This document shows, in pieces, positions 10,381 to 23,110 of a DNA stretch of 64,000 nt; the stretch's first letter is position 1, and the number at the start of each line of letters is the position of its first letter. Source of the stretch: Sphagnum compactum (Eukaryota > Bryophyta > Sphagnopsida > Sphagnales); NCBI GenBank assembly GCA_965153455.1, contig OZ234494.1, positions 21,886,001-21,950,000 of the forward strand. Reading direction: 5' to 3'. The position numbers were made by a program, and so were the translations under genes. The notes under the pieces were generated by a model. It made no database searches. It saw only the letters and a list, made by a program, of their open reading frames with translations, and had not been told where the DNA came from.

Positions 10381-13300
10381 TTAGCGCCTCTGCAATGCTC
10401 GAGACTTCCCTCGAGGACCAGAACTAACGACGGAGATTTGCTTGAGATGGGTGAGAGAATCCTGAGCCAGTGCTCTTGTTGTGGGACTCCCATGTTTGAA
10501 TGCTTCAATGAGGGCTTGGAAAAGCGCTTGATCAATTGTATGTGCTTGTGCATACTCCTCTGTGCGGAGAATTCGCTCTATCATCCACACAGCTTTCTCT
10601 TGCAGTTCACCTTGCCGCACAGTGTAGAATAACTCAAAAATGGGTTGAACTCCACCAGACTTGAGAATTTCTGCAACGCTTGCACCAAGGTTCGCCTCAT
10701 CAAAGAGCAGAGTGGACAATGCACCCAGGACTGCTAGCTTAACACCCTCTGCCTGCTCTTCATCCAGATGCTCCACAAGTGGTGCCACTGCATTCGCTGC
10801 CACCAGGCAAAAATCCAGGTTTGCATCACATGTGCCCTTATGCACAGAACATGTGTAGATGGGTTGCGGTACTGATGTCCGAAACAAACACACACAACAA
10901 CCCATCTTGTTGTTGCCTCCAGAATTCTTCTTGTGCTCTTCAATCTTTTTGGAGGAGGATGTGAACAAACTCGATTTTGTTGCAAGTAATTGAAGACCCA
11001 AAGCTGCCCGTTCCTTCACTATTGCTGAACTTTGAGGAACCGTTAGTAGCTCTTGAAAGACGGTGAATAGTCTCTGCTCCCGTATACAGTTCAGAATTGT
11101 CATGTTTGAGTTGCGCGCATAGTGTAGCAACAAACCCACTAGACCCTCTTGAAATGCTGCTCCCAAACGCCCTGGCAACTTCCCTGTTTTCCCACTCCTG
11201 ACGTCATCGAGCGTTGTGATAGTCCATGGCAGAAGGTCCACTTCAAGCACACATATCACCTGCACACAGTGACAGAAATCCTTCAAGATAAAAACCCTTT
11301 GGTTGTTTGCTTCATGCTATGGAATACGTGTTTGTTGCACCCAGACGTCCAGCCAGATCACACACCAGATCATGCTCTGAACCAGAACATCATCAAAATC
11401 TGATAACAACCGACAAGCAAAGAATGCATTTTTACCTCAAATTCTGTCAGAGGTATGTTTGCCAAGAGGTTGGCAGCAGACATGCGCTCCTCCAACAGAA
11501 CCTTCCCTTTTGCTTGCAAGAGGTCTTTCAGGCGCACGAGCTGGTGTGCACTGCGGAGAGCTGTGACTACATCCTCTCCCACAAGCTGACTAAGGACACT
11601 CAGCAACCGTAGCACTTGGAGCCGCTTCACCGCTTCCGGATCTTGCAAGAATGTCACTAGAGTGGTGATTCCTTTCCCACTCAAGTGGTTTGCCACTTCC
11701 GCTGTTCATTCATGTCCCCCCCAACCAACCAACCAACCAACCAACCATGGCTAAATGAACCATGTGCATGAAGCTCCCAGTGCAGTTCAATTAACACCAA
11801 CCAGTGATGCACACCAACAATGACTTCACAAAAACAGCAACCCAAAATCCAACTTGAAAGATGATGCTACTATGACAATTCCAATGGAGATTGATAAGAA
11901 CTGACCTGAAGCTTGTGGGGACGACGCTATATAATAGAGTGATCTTATGATCTTGTCCTTCCACGTGATGTGAGCATCTGTAAGCAATCCCAAAAAGTTC
12001 TGCAGAATGCTTTCTGATTTAAGCGTGTGGCCATCTTCATCAACTCGAACTCTTTCCCAGTTCCTGGGAGTAGAAAGCAGGTTGGCGAGCGTGCTGGCAG
12101 CTGTCTCTTTGAGACGTGTAGACACCTTATCCTCTTCATCGGCTGAGAACATGATGGCAAGAAGTTGACACAACACTCCGGCGTTTATAAGTAGGGGTGC
12201 AGTGTCATCCAGCAGTGACAGATTGAGAATCGCACCTAAAGAAGCCTCTTTTGCTTCTGCATTCCTGAGCAACATCTTTACAAGTACTTCACTCCCAGAT
12301 CGTGCCACCATCCCTTTGCTGTTGTTTGTGAGCGTCATCTGTGCAAGATGTTGCGCCATCTTCAATTGGGTTTCCTCTGAGCCTGCACTGTCCATCACAC
12401 GTGCACTGAATAAGACAACAAGTTGACAACATGATGGAAATAATAGAGAGAGACAGAGAGACAGAGAGAAAACACAGGGGAGAGACATCTGGAGAATCTC
12501 TTGCTTGTTTGTACCTTCACAGAGACGAGAAAGGAGAGGGTGCAGGCGACCAGCTTCAGCCATTTGCAGCACGGTGACATCCATCTGTTCCAAGTTCTTC
12601 AGTGTCTTTTCTGCAACTCTGGCAATCTGAAGATCTTCATCGATGTTAGTGGTGAGGCCCACTAAGAAGAGGATTGCACCCTTTTCAGATCCCATCTGTT
12701 TACATGTGTGAGGATGCAGCGAAAGTTCATGGAGCAACAAGACCGCAGTCTCTTTCTCTTTGTCTTGACTGCTGCCCAAACTCTTCACAGCTAGCTTCAA
12801 CACTCCGAGCTCCACCATTTCATCCTTCATGTGCCAAAAAAATAACACCACACACACCTGAGTGGAATCAAACCTCATGGGTTTAGGGTTTAGGACAATT
12901 CTGTTTGACTAAGGGCATGCATGTGGCAGCAGACGACAAGAGCTGGATGGATGGATCAATGGGTGCTAGAAGGAAATGTTTTGTTCTGGTGGACACAACA
13001 ATGCAGTTGCTTGCAAAGGGTACCTACCTTGTTTTCAGTATTATCAATAGCCATCATGTGAAGAGCTTTCAGAGCTTTGTTACGTATTTGCATTCCTGAG
13101 TTGGAATGGCTTTGCCATAGCCCCAGTATTGAAGGAATGGCACCCACTTCTCGGAGCTTTTGTCTATACACAGGATCTTCTTGAGTAAATTTCATGATCT
13201 CATCCAGTGCACGATCAACCTCCTGTATCTGCCACTATCATCACCCATTTCAGGACAATCTGATCGATAGTTTAATGCCTGGTCAAAGTGCTAGAAGAAG

Positions 13301-14700
13301 AATAAGAAGAACACCACCCTTTGCTACTACAGATGGCAAAAAAAGTGCTTCAGCTTTGTTGCAAGAACATAAGAGAGAAGAAAATTTCACCGATGAAGCT
13401 GGGTTGAGCTGCGCAGCTGCCACACGCATGCAGATGACAGCATTGCGCCTTGTCCACTCTCGGATCGTGCGTTGAAGGACCACATTTGGCTGCACTTTGG
13501 TGCTTTGCACAATCTGGCCACTCACAGGACATGTTGGTTCTCGGCCTTGTTGTTGACAAGCCTCAAACCATTGCTCAATTGCTTGTCGCTCATACGTCAT
13601 TTCTGACTCTGCAACTACTGGATCTTTCATCACCTGCCAAAAAAACCCAGAAAATCAATGTTGGATGGGTTTTCTGTTTTTGTGGGTTTCCTGAGGGAAT
13701 TCTACACTTGCAGAGTGCTGCAGATAATGCACAGAAGGTTGTGTTGTCTGTCTCGGACCTGTTTTGTCAGTGGGCATAGGAAGGCCTCAAAGGGAGGTAA
13801 AGGTTCATTCTCGCCAGCATCAGATGTGCTTGACCTGTGCATGAATTCAGGTTCAACAATCAACGGTTCCAAGAGGCGTGCAACAGCTTTCAGGAGCTCC
13901 AGCTCATTTTCATGTTTGCAGTCAGGAAGCTCCTTGCGCATGAGCCGCAACTGCTCACTCAGCGCTCTACTGTTCTTCTCCAAGTCAATTCCCAGTGCAT
14001 GACTGATGTCTACCACAAGCGCTTTCTGGACTGCTGTCACTGAATTATCACCTTTCGATTCCCTCTCTAAAGCCAAGTAAATGCTTTCCTCGTCTTCTGG
14101 AACCTGCAAACAGAAAGAAAGGAAAAGAAAAAAGTGACAAATTGGCATGCAAGGCATAAGAGGCGAGGTCTAATTGCAAACAGATGGAGGAGGCAGAAGA
14201 CAACAGCATTGCACATAGCACTGAGGAGCAGCAAAGGATGAAGAAGACTGCCATACAAGAAAGCGAGCTTGCAACATTTCATGAGCCAGCTCTTCGGTCT
14301 TCAGGCTCAGATCCTTGCTGTGGAAAGTGCGAGCAGGAGCCGGAATGAGCAGCAGCCATTGCCCAATGTTATGTGTTGTTTCCTGGATACTCTCAACCAC
14401 TACATGGCAATGGACGAGGAGGTAGAGATGGCTCCTGGTCTTGCACAGATGCAGAATCGGCTGAAACTTGTGGAGATCAGCTTTGATTCCATCCAACCCA
14501 ACCTGGATACCGGGAGGGAGATCATCCATTATCACATTCTGGAGCTGTGACAGAATTGGCTGAAGATCCTCCAGGTACGAAACTAGGCGACGGAACCCAT
14601 CCTGCTGCACAACAGGCTTGCGTGCATCAAGTACCACTTTGTTCACAACTGCCAGTACCTCTGTCACCAACGGTTGAAGCTTGACATCCCGCACGGCCAT
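10381..14700 (-). CDS. U-box and armadillo-repeat E3 ubiquitin ligase (plant PUB family, PUB43/44-like)
   Basis: Eight exons join in phase: 14700-14257, 14103-13759, 13633-13391, 13228-13028, 12824-12487, 12405-11906, 11701-11436, 11259-10381. They give about 1071 residues. Residues 1-230 match the plant U-box N-terminal domain (start MAVRDVKLQP). The U-box spans about 253-330: FEAFLCPLTKQ, then VMKDPVV, TYER.AIEQWF and TCPVSGQ. It is split by an intron right after LTKQ. From about 345 onward armadillo-type helical repeats follow, including NNSKGMVARSGS and AVLGALSTLLFD. A Cys-rich insert near 890 (CCVCLF, then CSVHKGTC) is remembered from PUB43/44-type proteins, but I am not sure of the subgroup. 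U-box proteins bind E2 enzymes and add ubiquitin to substrates recruited by the ARM region. The junction between exons 5 and 6 is the least certain. The protein is longer than the usual 750-850 residues. Confidence 0.88.
12880..12895 (-). repeat. Telomere-like tract in an intron of the U-box gene
   Basis: On the transcript strand this reads CCTAAACCCTAAACCC. It lies 55 nt upstream of the exon 5 acceptor (exon starts at 12824), where a branch point would be expected. Confidence 0.8.
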
Positions 14701-17300
14701 TCCAGATCAACAACAACAAGAAGAATAGCTGTGCTACCTCTTTCTTCACCACCAGTGGGAAGTTCCCAAGCTTGGAACAGAAGAAGGGTTGCATGAAAAC
14801 TGGCACTGCAACAACATGTTGAAAGAAAGAAGCTGATGATCAATCAGTGTAACAATCAGAGCTGCTGCTGCTGCAACATTCAAAGCACCTTCACATCCAG
14901 CATTGCTCCATGTCTAACCCGAATGCACAAGTGACCATCCTCGCAACAATGCCTCTGAAATCACACATATCATCCATCATGTCTGTGAAATCTTCCACGC
15001 CTTCCCCATACTTTCTCTCGCAAATACTTCCTTCAGATTCTTCCACCTTGAAGGATTTCTATCTGAAAAAACATAGCATCAATTTGTACAACCTTCAGTA
15101 GCAGATGCAAGCACGTCAAATAGTATGGTGATCTCTTCAACTCATGAACTAGTTTTGTTTCTAGAGGATACATACAATTACAAGAGACATCCATGAAGCT
15201 GAAAATGTTTTGAGTCTTGAGAGGGCCAAGACAGACACACAGACAGACAGAGGGCTAAGACTCAGCAGCAAGTAAAAAAAGGGGAAAAAACAAACCAATT
15301 CTGCAAAGCTCATCATCTGTCAGGTGTGTTGTCAATCCACCGCCAAATCCTCCACAATCAACACTTCCACCTCCCATCATGACTGACAAGCTTGTCACAA
15401 CCCCTCCTCTAACAGCAGTGTGTACACATCACATGAGCTGCCAACACCTGCAAATTGAGAAGGAGGCAAAACCACAGTGAGCATTCATTCCTGAAGTGAT
15501 TGATTGATCTACATACACAAAAAATCTTGCAACAAAGTTGTTTTGCAAAGAGATTCATTCAGGTGCAAAACAGATCCATCACCTCTAGTCCTCTCAGAAT
15601 CAAAGCTGTAGTTTTCTTCCAAACCCAAAATGAGTAGTGTTTTTTTTGGGTGGGGTTCCAAGCAAGCCAAAAAAAAAAGCACTCACAACCCATGTCACTG
15701 GGGATCCAGAATTCTTCGTACAACTGAAGTTAATTAGGTTTGGACATGCCACCAGACAGCTGCTGGGAGCTTTGCATTATTTCACAGCAGCAGCAGCAGC
15801 AATTTGAAGAGTAAATAAAACACCCCCAAATAATTCTTAAGAAAATCTGCAGTCCTTTCAAAGAATGCAAAACCTTACAGAAGCTGCTACAGATCAGGAG
15901 CAGAGAAACAAATTTTACCTCAACCGCATTCAGGACTGCAACCTGCAGCTGGACATCAAGCTCCCCACAAGCTCCACCACCACCACCAGTACTACTACTC
16001 CAAAAAAAAACAGATCCACAAACTCCTCCTCCTCCTCCTCCTCCTCCTTCTCCTCCAGAATGTGTTGTTGTGAACAGTAGTAAAGAAACCAGCAGGACCC
16101 AACAAGGGATATATGTTGAGACAAGCTAGGGATAGGTACAAAAGCTACACTGAACAAAGCAAAGCAGCTGGAGATGGAGATGGATCAGTAGCAAGCAAGT
16201 AGCGACAACAAGTCCACACCCATGTACAACAACAACAAAAAAAACAACAAGAAGCAACCAACTAACCAACCAACTAACCAAAGCCCGGGCAGCTTTGCAA
16301 GTACTTGGTACTTGTTCATCACAAAGCCCAAAAACCAGACATTGGGTAGTTGACAAAAGACATTGTAGAGCTAGAGCTGGAAACTTAGACAACAGCAAAG
16401 AAAGGTAGAAAAAGAGTAGGTGGGGGAGAACAGTTTGCACACTTTATAAACCCCCAAGTGTAGAGAAAATCACAAAGTAAAAGTAGTACTACTACTCTTG
16501 CAGCAGCTTCGTGAGTGGTAATGCTTTTGATCTTCTTTGTTCTCTTCTTCTTCTTCTTCTTCTTATGTCTTCTTCCCTGCTTGAGCTGAAACCTTGGACA
16601 TGTGCTGCTGTCAACTGTTGCAGCTTTTGATGCTGCTGCTGTTGCTGATGATGATGATGATGATGAACAAAAACAATACTACTGACACAAACTTCCCAAC
16701 AACACAACTCATAACAACAAAACCCAAAATGGGATTTTGTTTTTGTGTTTTTTCTTCTAATTGTTCTTCTTCTTCTTCTTCTTTTGGGATTTTTTTTTTT
16801 GGGTCTTCAAAATGCAGAAGCTGCTGCAACTGGAAGGGACTGACTCTCACTCAATTTTCAGAGTTTTTTTTTGTTTGTTTGCTTCTTTCTTTCTTTCTTT
16901 CTTTCTAGATGCAAAAACTCTTCCCTGGATTTTTTATTATTTTATTTTCTAAATAAATTAAAAATAGGAGCACAGAGAGAGAGACACACAGAGAGAGCAA
17001 TTGCAAGTAAGAAGAAGAAGAAGAAGAAGAGAGTAAGTTATTATTAAATAAATAAATAAATAAATTACAGTTTACAAATAGTTATTACTTTTACAGTATT
17101 ACAGCAGGTAGTACCTTAAATACTAAATATATTATTTTCCATACAAAAAACATGTTTGTTGAAATTTTTTCATAAAAGAATGAGTTTTTTTTTTAAAACA
17201 TTAAAACAACCCATTTTTTGTTGAAGGAAAATTGAGAAATAAATTCTTTACAACATTCATCCATTCTTCATTCATTCATTCATTCATTCATTCATTCTAG
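14701..17300 (-). other. 5' flank of the U-box gene, microsatellite-rich
   Basis: No further coding exon was found. The region is likely promoter and 5' leader, possibly with a leader intron. It is rich in short repeats: CAG (15786-15802), CTC (16024-16055), CTT (16540-16565 and 16762-16783), GAT (16648-16664), TTTC (16886-16906) and GAA (17011-17030), then TTCA near 17267-17297. Open frames across these are low-complexity artefacts. Confidence 0.5.
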
Positions 17301-17999
17301 GATGGGGTTTTTTTTTTTTTTTTAAATTTATTTTGGTTTTTTTGGAAATGGAATTTTCAATTTTTAAAAAAAAAAACTATTCCACACTGGAATGTTGAAC
17401 TTGCTAGGCTACTACTTATGACTAGTGTCTTTTTTTTAAAAATGTAATTGCAAGGAAAAAAAAACCCCTTTTTTTAACATAATCTTCCGACAATGAACAT
17501 TACGCTCCGTAATAGTAATAAGTATACTATATAATAAAATACTTATATAGTGACCAAAATCTCTGTTGAATATGATTTTTATTTTTATTTTGCCTCGTAA
17601 ATTCTTTGAATTAATTCGCCGGCCCGCAACCTTAATGTCATGGAATGGTCTCCTCCTTGCCCATTACAATTATAATTACATTAGGTGCAAGATTACATTA
17701 GGGCTCGCTTGCCGTAACAGGCTCACTTGACACCTTTACCAAACCATAATGGGCAGCAGCTTGACCATTCCAGTGAACAGGCCTGTTCATTCTACCCTGG
17801 CCAGGCTCGCACTCTCACCCAGGTTCCAACCCAATGAAGGCTTACACGGCAGAATTGGCCCATCTGGGTTTAACAAGTGATGGATTACACGACAGAATTT
17901 GCAGGTGCTAGCCCATTCTGTACTACAAAAACAATTTGTTGTTGTTGTGGTGGTCGTCCTCGTCCTCGGGACTACTCGTTGTTGTTTCGTCTGTCATCC

Positions 18000-18066
18000 T
18001 CCGGACTACTCCTTGTTTCGTTCGGACTACTCCTTGTTTCGTCCGGACTACTCCTTGTTTCTTTAT
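18000..18066 (+). repeat. Short tandem repeat, about 19-20 bp, three copies
   Basis: CCGGACTACTCCTTGTTTCGT-like units follow each other, with the third ending TTTCTTT. They sit in the one GC-richer patch of an otherwise AT-rich spacer. A C-run and GC-rich sequence follow at 18100-18150. Confidence 0.75.
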
Positions 18067-19671
18067 TCCACATACAAAACACGCCAACCAAACCGAAACC
18101 CCCCCCCCCCTTCTTCGCGCCGCCCCACCCCGCCCCACCCCCACGACAAGGCTCGCCATTGTTGTTTCTTGTAGTCTATTATGAAATTGTCATACGAATA
18201 GTGAAATTATTCGGATCGTCATCGTCATCGCGTGCAATAATTATGGTGGTTTTCATGAAGGGGTGTTTTTTTTATTAAAAAAAATTAATGAATTTTTTTT
18301 AAATATATATTGGAAACTTGGAGAAATTTTTTCCAAAAGAAATAACATAATCCGTCAATTTTACAATTTTAAACACATTTTTCCACAAATCCGTCAATAT
18401 CACAAGGTTTCAATACGTTTATTAAATTCAAGTACTAATTAAATTCTTCCGACCGACCGGCTAATTCTCTTTACATCTCGCTACTACCCACCTTTCCTAG
18501 CTTTTCACCCCATTTAGTTTGTTGCACCTATATAATGGCCACCACCATCAACAATTTAATTTATTTTATTTTATTTTATTTTATTTTAATTGGTACAGTT
18601 TAATATATTCTACAAAGAGAGGTAATTTGACATGGGCAAAATATCCATAATTTTAAATTAATAATTCGAGTGCTACGTCATATTTGAAAAAACCCTAATG
18701 TCGGCGAGTCGAGCATTCATATTTACAATGTGAATTCCACAACAATTGTTCTTCAATTGTCATGTCAATGTGCCATACTTGTGTATATTTATTTATTTAT
18801 TTATTTATCTATTATATTTTTATTTATTTCAATTTACCCACTTATGCTCTCGTATGATAGATCTAAAGAAAATGATAAAATATTTACTCTACCCTAGTTA
18901 ACCCATGAGTAGGGTTTAGGGTTTAAGGTTGAATTTGATTGTCCATTAACCTTTTACTCTTCTTACTTCAATTTGCTAGAAACCCTAAACCCAATTCTTA
19001 CTCTTCTTACTTCTTTTGCTAGAAACCCTAAACCCAATTTTGACGAGGATGATAAATTTTGTGTTTACCCTTACCCTACCCAATGAACATGTTGAAACTC
19101 AATACACCAATCTGACCCTAGTTAGGGGTGGGGTCAAGGACCCTCCCTTTTGTGTTAACTTGATACCACAAATGATTATTCTTTTATTTTCTTTTATGTA
19201 AAAATTAAAGAAATTGTACATTTTTGTACCTTTAAATAAAAAAATCATCACAATTAGACAAGAGATGGATGGAGAAGCAATTATTTTTTATACCGTTCTT
19301 TTTTATTTATTTATTTATTATTATTATTATTATTATAAATTTTAGGGTCAAGTCATCATGATGTGAGGGGAAGACTTTTATGAACAAAAGTTGTTGGAAG
19401 AGTGTTGTTGAAAAAATGAGCAAATTCAATATATCATATCAATTATTGCACAAATAATTGAAACATGGAAGCGCATAGGCTACACAAGAAGTAAAATTCA
19501 TGCTAAGAAAATTTGTAAGCAACATCAACTTTTGAACCAAACCTTTTTTTTTTGTAATATATCCAAAGAAATTAATAGATTCAAACAACATCTTCATTTC
19601 TCTATGTAGGTCATATGTTTTGTAGGTTTATTTTTTATTTTTATTTATATTTTTCCAAATAACTTTTGTAG

Positions 19672-19740
19672 CCAAAATGGTGATCATCCATAGGAAGATT
19701 TAGTCAAATTTGGCTACAAGCTAAATGTGAAATGAGTAAA
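19672..19740 (+). repeat. Dispersed repeat family copy 2 (partial)
   Basis: Contains GATCATCCATAGGAAGATTT then AGTCAAATTTGGCTACAAGC, matching the left motif of the family found at 7083 and 61255, in the same orientation. The right-hand motif was not found nearby. Confidence 0.45.
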
Positions 19741-19975
19741 TTTTACTCTTTTTTTAAAAAAAATTCTTGGCAACCTAATTGAAAATTGTATAGGAATCTG
19801 GCGAATTTTCTTAAATTTTGGTCAAATTATGGCTATTGAAAATGTCAAAAAATACTTTGATTTTAAAACTTTTAGTTTTAATTTCACTTTTTGGCTATTA
19901 TACATGCCGAACTGAAATTTTTTAAAAAAGTCGACATGAGTATCTCCTAATTGGAAAAGCTTAATTGAACATTGT

Positions 19976-19998
19976 AAACCTAAACCCTAAACCCTAAA
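19976..19998 (+). repeat. Interstitial telomere-like tract
   Basis: About three units of the AAACCCT type in AT-rich spacer. Confidence 0.85.
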
Positions 19999-21179
19999 GG
20001 AAATTGACTTGACTTACCATTCAAAACACATCATAGGAAAAATATATGAAATTTGTCACACTAGCTTTCTAATTGAATGCCAAGTTCAATGTGCTTTTTT
20101 GAGCTCTCCAAAACTCCACCCTAAACCCAAAGCTCTCCAAATCACCATAGGCATTGAACTTTTTCACCCTAGACTCTTCAAATTAGCTTGACTAAAAGCC
20201 TCTCATGGATCCCTAATTTGATGAGTACAACCCCTTTCACTAATCAAATCACCCAACATAGACAACAAAATCTCAAGGGAAGCTTAAAAAATTGTCAAAA
20301 TCCACATCTTGTCCAACCTTTGTGAATTTCTAGATAAGTGTTTGCCTTGAGTGAGGTGTTCTAACAAATCTCCTACTTACTACCTTGGCACCTTCAACAC
20401 TAATTTTATTATTTTTAGGAAAAAAAAATTTTGAATTTTCAGAAATAGCTTTTTTCAAATTACAAAAGTTTGTGAAAGAAAATATTGAATATTGAAAAAT
20501 ACTCTTTTTTGGAATGAAAATTTCAAAATTAGTTAAATTATTCAACAAACATGTGTCAAAGCATCAAGGTATTATGGTACCTACTGTGGCCCAACTAGTT
20601 ATCAAACCTTTTAGCCACAAATCAATTTTTCATTTGGCTTCTTTCATTGTTCAAGCAAGTTTTTGAGGTCCACTAATCGATGTCACAAATTTATGTACAT
20701 ACATTATATGTGTTCACCTCTCCAAGTTAGCCTTTTGTGGTAAACTATGTAATTTTTTTATGAGTTCAAATTTTTTGTTTAGATTCTTAAATCCCTTTAT
20801 AGCCTTAGAAGATTAAAATGACTAAATAGTCAAATTGGACTCGTTGCTTTTACGATAGTCGCAAATCACAAAAACAATTATGGTAATAGCGATTACAATC
20901 ATGCAAGAAAAAAATCCAAAATGCATACCTAGCCATTGAATTTACACTATTTTCTGAACATTATTAGGGTTTCCAACTAATGATCAATAACAATATGACA
21001 AGTTATATTACACAAGGCAACGTAAACGGGTATAGATTAAAAACTTAATCTTAGGGTTTACACAACATAGCTTAACCTAGGTTAGGTAAGCACATTCAAT
21101 TAAGTTGCAAATGTGATGATTTGAACCCCTCGTCTTCATATTGAATGTCAAAGTACTTAGCAATTGCATCATTTTTTCA

Positions 21180-21990
21180 ACAGGCTACCTTAATTATTTT
21201 AAATTGTTATAAATTTTACTGCAGGCTAGGTTATTTTAAGTTATTTTATCTTAATCTTTTTTTTTATTATTCTATGTTATTCCATCCTAAACTATTATAA
21301 ATTATTCTACTTTAGATTAATTTAGGTTAATTTAAATTAATATAAGTTATTTTATTCTAGGTTATTTTAGGTTATTCCACTTTAAATTATTTTAGATTAT
21401 TCCCTTCCAAAACATTTTAGAATATTATATTTTAATTTATTTGAAATTATTTTAAGATATTAATAACTTAAGGTAACTTCAAATAACCTGAAATAACCTT
21501 GGATAACTTAAGGTATAATAACCCATAATAACATAAAATAACATAGATCGTGTATTTTATTCATTCCATATTTTTTAAAAGTTTTAAATTCAACAATTGA
21601 CCATTTGGAAGTTGGACAATTGCAAATAAACTTTAGTTTCGAAGCCTCCAAATAATGCAACAATATATTTCAATAAGGTTTTGTTTCAAATTCAATACAA
21701 AATTTGATCACAACCATTAGGTTAAAAAAATTGTCTACAATTAATAATTTAGTCCAAAATTAACTAAATTTTTTTTAGGGTAAAATAACCTATAATAGGT
21801 TAAAATAAAATGACCTTGAACAGCCTTGAATAACAAAGGATAAAATGATTTAAAATAGTTTAGGGTAGAATAGTTTATAATAGATTAAAGTTGAATAACC
21901 TAAATAAAATAATTTAGGTAAAATAACTGAAGGTAAAAATAATTATTAATAGGTTATTTGTAGGTTATTACAATGTTACTTCTCGGCTAT
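21180..21990. repeat. Degenerate palindromic TTATTTTAGG/CCTAAAATAA block
   Basis: From about 21187 to 21450 the + strand carries many loose copies of TTATTTTAGGTTATT. From about 21465 to 21560, and again 21780-21980, it carries the reverse complement (AATAACCTAAAATAA). The arms could fold on each other. No coding potential is seen. Confidence 0.65.
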
Positions 21991-23090
21991 TACTAAGCTA
22001 CTTAGAACAATGTTATTAAGAAAAAAATTAATTTAGGATTGCTAGTCATGGGACTAATCATGTAATTGTAACTATAACATAGTCACGTGTCCAATATGAC
22101 TAGGATTGAGATAATCACAAAAAGTCCAATTATGAAAGACATTTTTTTTTACCACAATCTCAAACTCCTTTTACCAACAAAATTGTTGGTATAAAATTGA
22201 GTTTCAACCTAAATTCCTAGTTTTTTTAAAGCAAATTTTGTTGTTGCCATTAAGTAATCATTAAAAAATTCAAATCATGCGCAATTTTTTTTTATTTGAT
22301 ATATTATTTAAAATATTTTGTACTGAATTTCATTAACATTTATTCATGTTAAGGAAAACCAAGAATTAATCGAACAAAAAAGGGAGGGTTCAAATTAAAA
22401 CCCAACTTGAAACCCAAGCTCACTTAATTTATGGACAATTCTATCACCTTCAAAAATATTACTTTTAAAAGGTCAAGATGGCATGGTGTTAAAAAACTAT
22501 TTGTACAATTATGCACCATGCCATCTTTCACATATTGACCCAAGAAAATAGACCCAAACCTTTGGATGTCGTTGAATATAGGTTTAAAAATGCATATTAT
22601 GTGCATGTATGGGTGACGTTGCCATTATTTTGACATGTGATCAATGCTCGATGGATTAACACATGGGATGGCTAATGCATGTCACTTATTGAGGAGTTTC
22701 CCAAATGAGACTAGTTGTGCCCTTGGAAGTATTAGCTATGGAAGTATTAGATTTATAATTGAAAAAATAAAACAATTGGTTTCTTGGTTAAAATGGGTCG
22801 TAATAACCATTTACACATTTAATGTGATGTTGAGAGACTTTTAAGCCTAAATATTGATGGCTATCACTAGCACTTGTCCCTTTTATTTATTTATTTATTT
22901 CTTCCATCACTTGATTCATTTATCAATGGCAAATTATTCTTAAGAGGTATTCTTCAAAAAAGATTTTCCTTTGTTTAAACTTTATATACATAAATCAACC
23001 ACAAACTATAACCTAAAGGTTCATTAATGTTGCATCCTTATAATGAAATATCACAATTGATTAAATTTAAGTATGTTTTTTTCTCTATAT

Positions 23091-23110
23091 ATTTAGGGTT
23101 TAGGGTTTTT
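23091..23110 (+). repeat. Interstitial telomere-like tract
   Basis: About two units of TTTAGGG followed by a T run, in AT-rich spacer. Confidence 0.7.

Noticed and set aside
17877-18278. Overlapping open frames of up to 133 codons on both strands
   Set aside because: They arise from a GC-richer patch with short repeats and C/G runs. No domain, and both strands are open equally.
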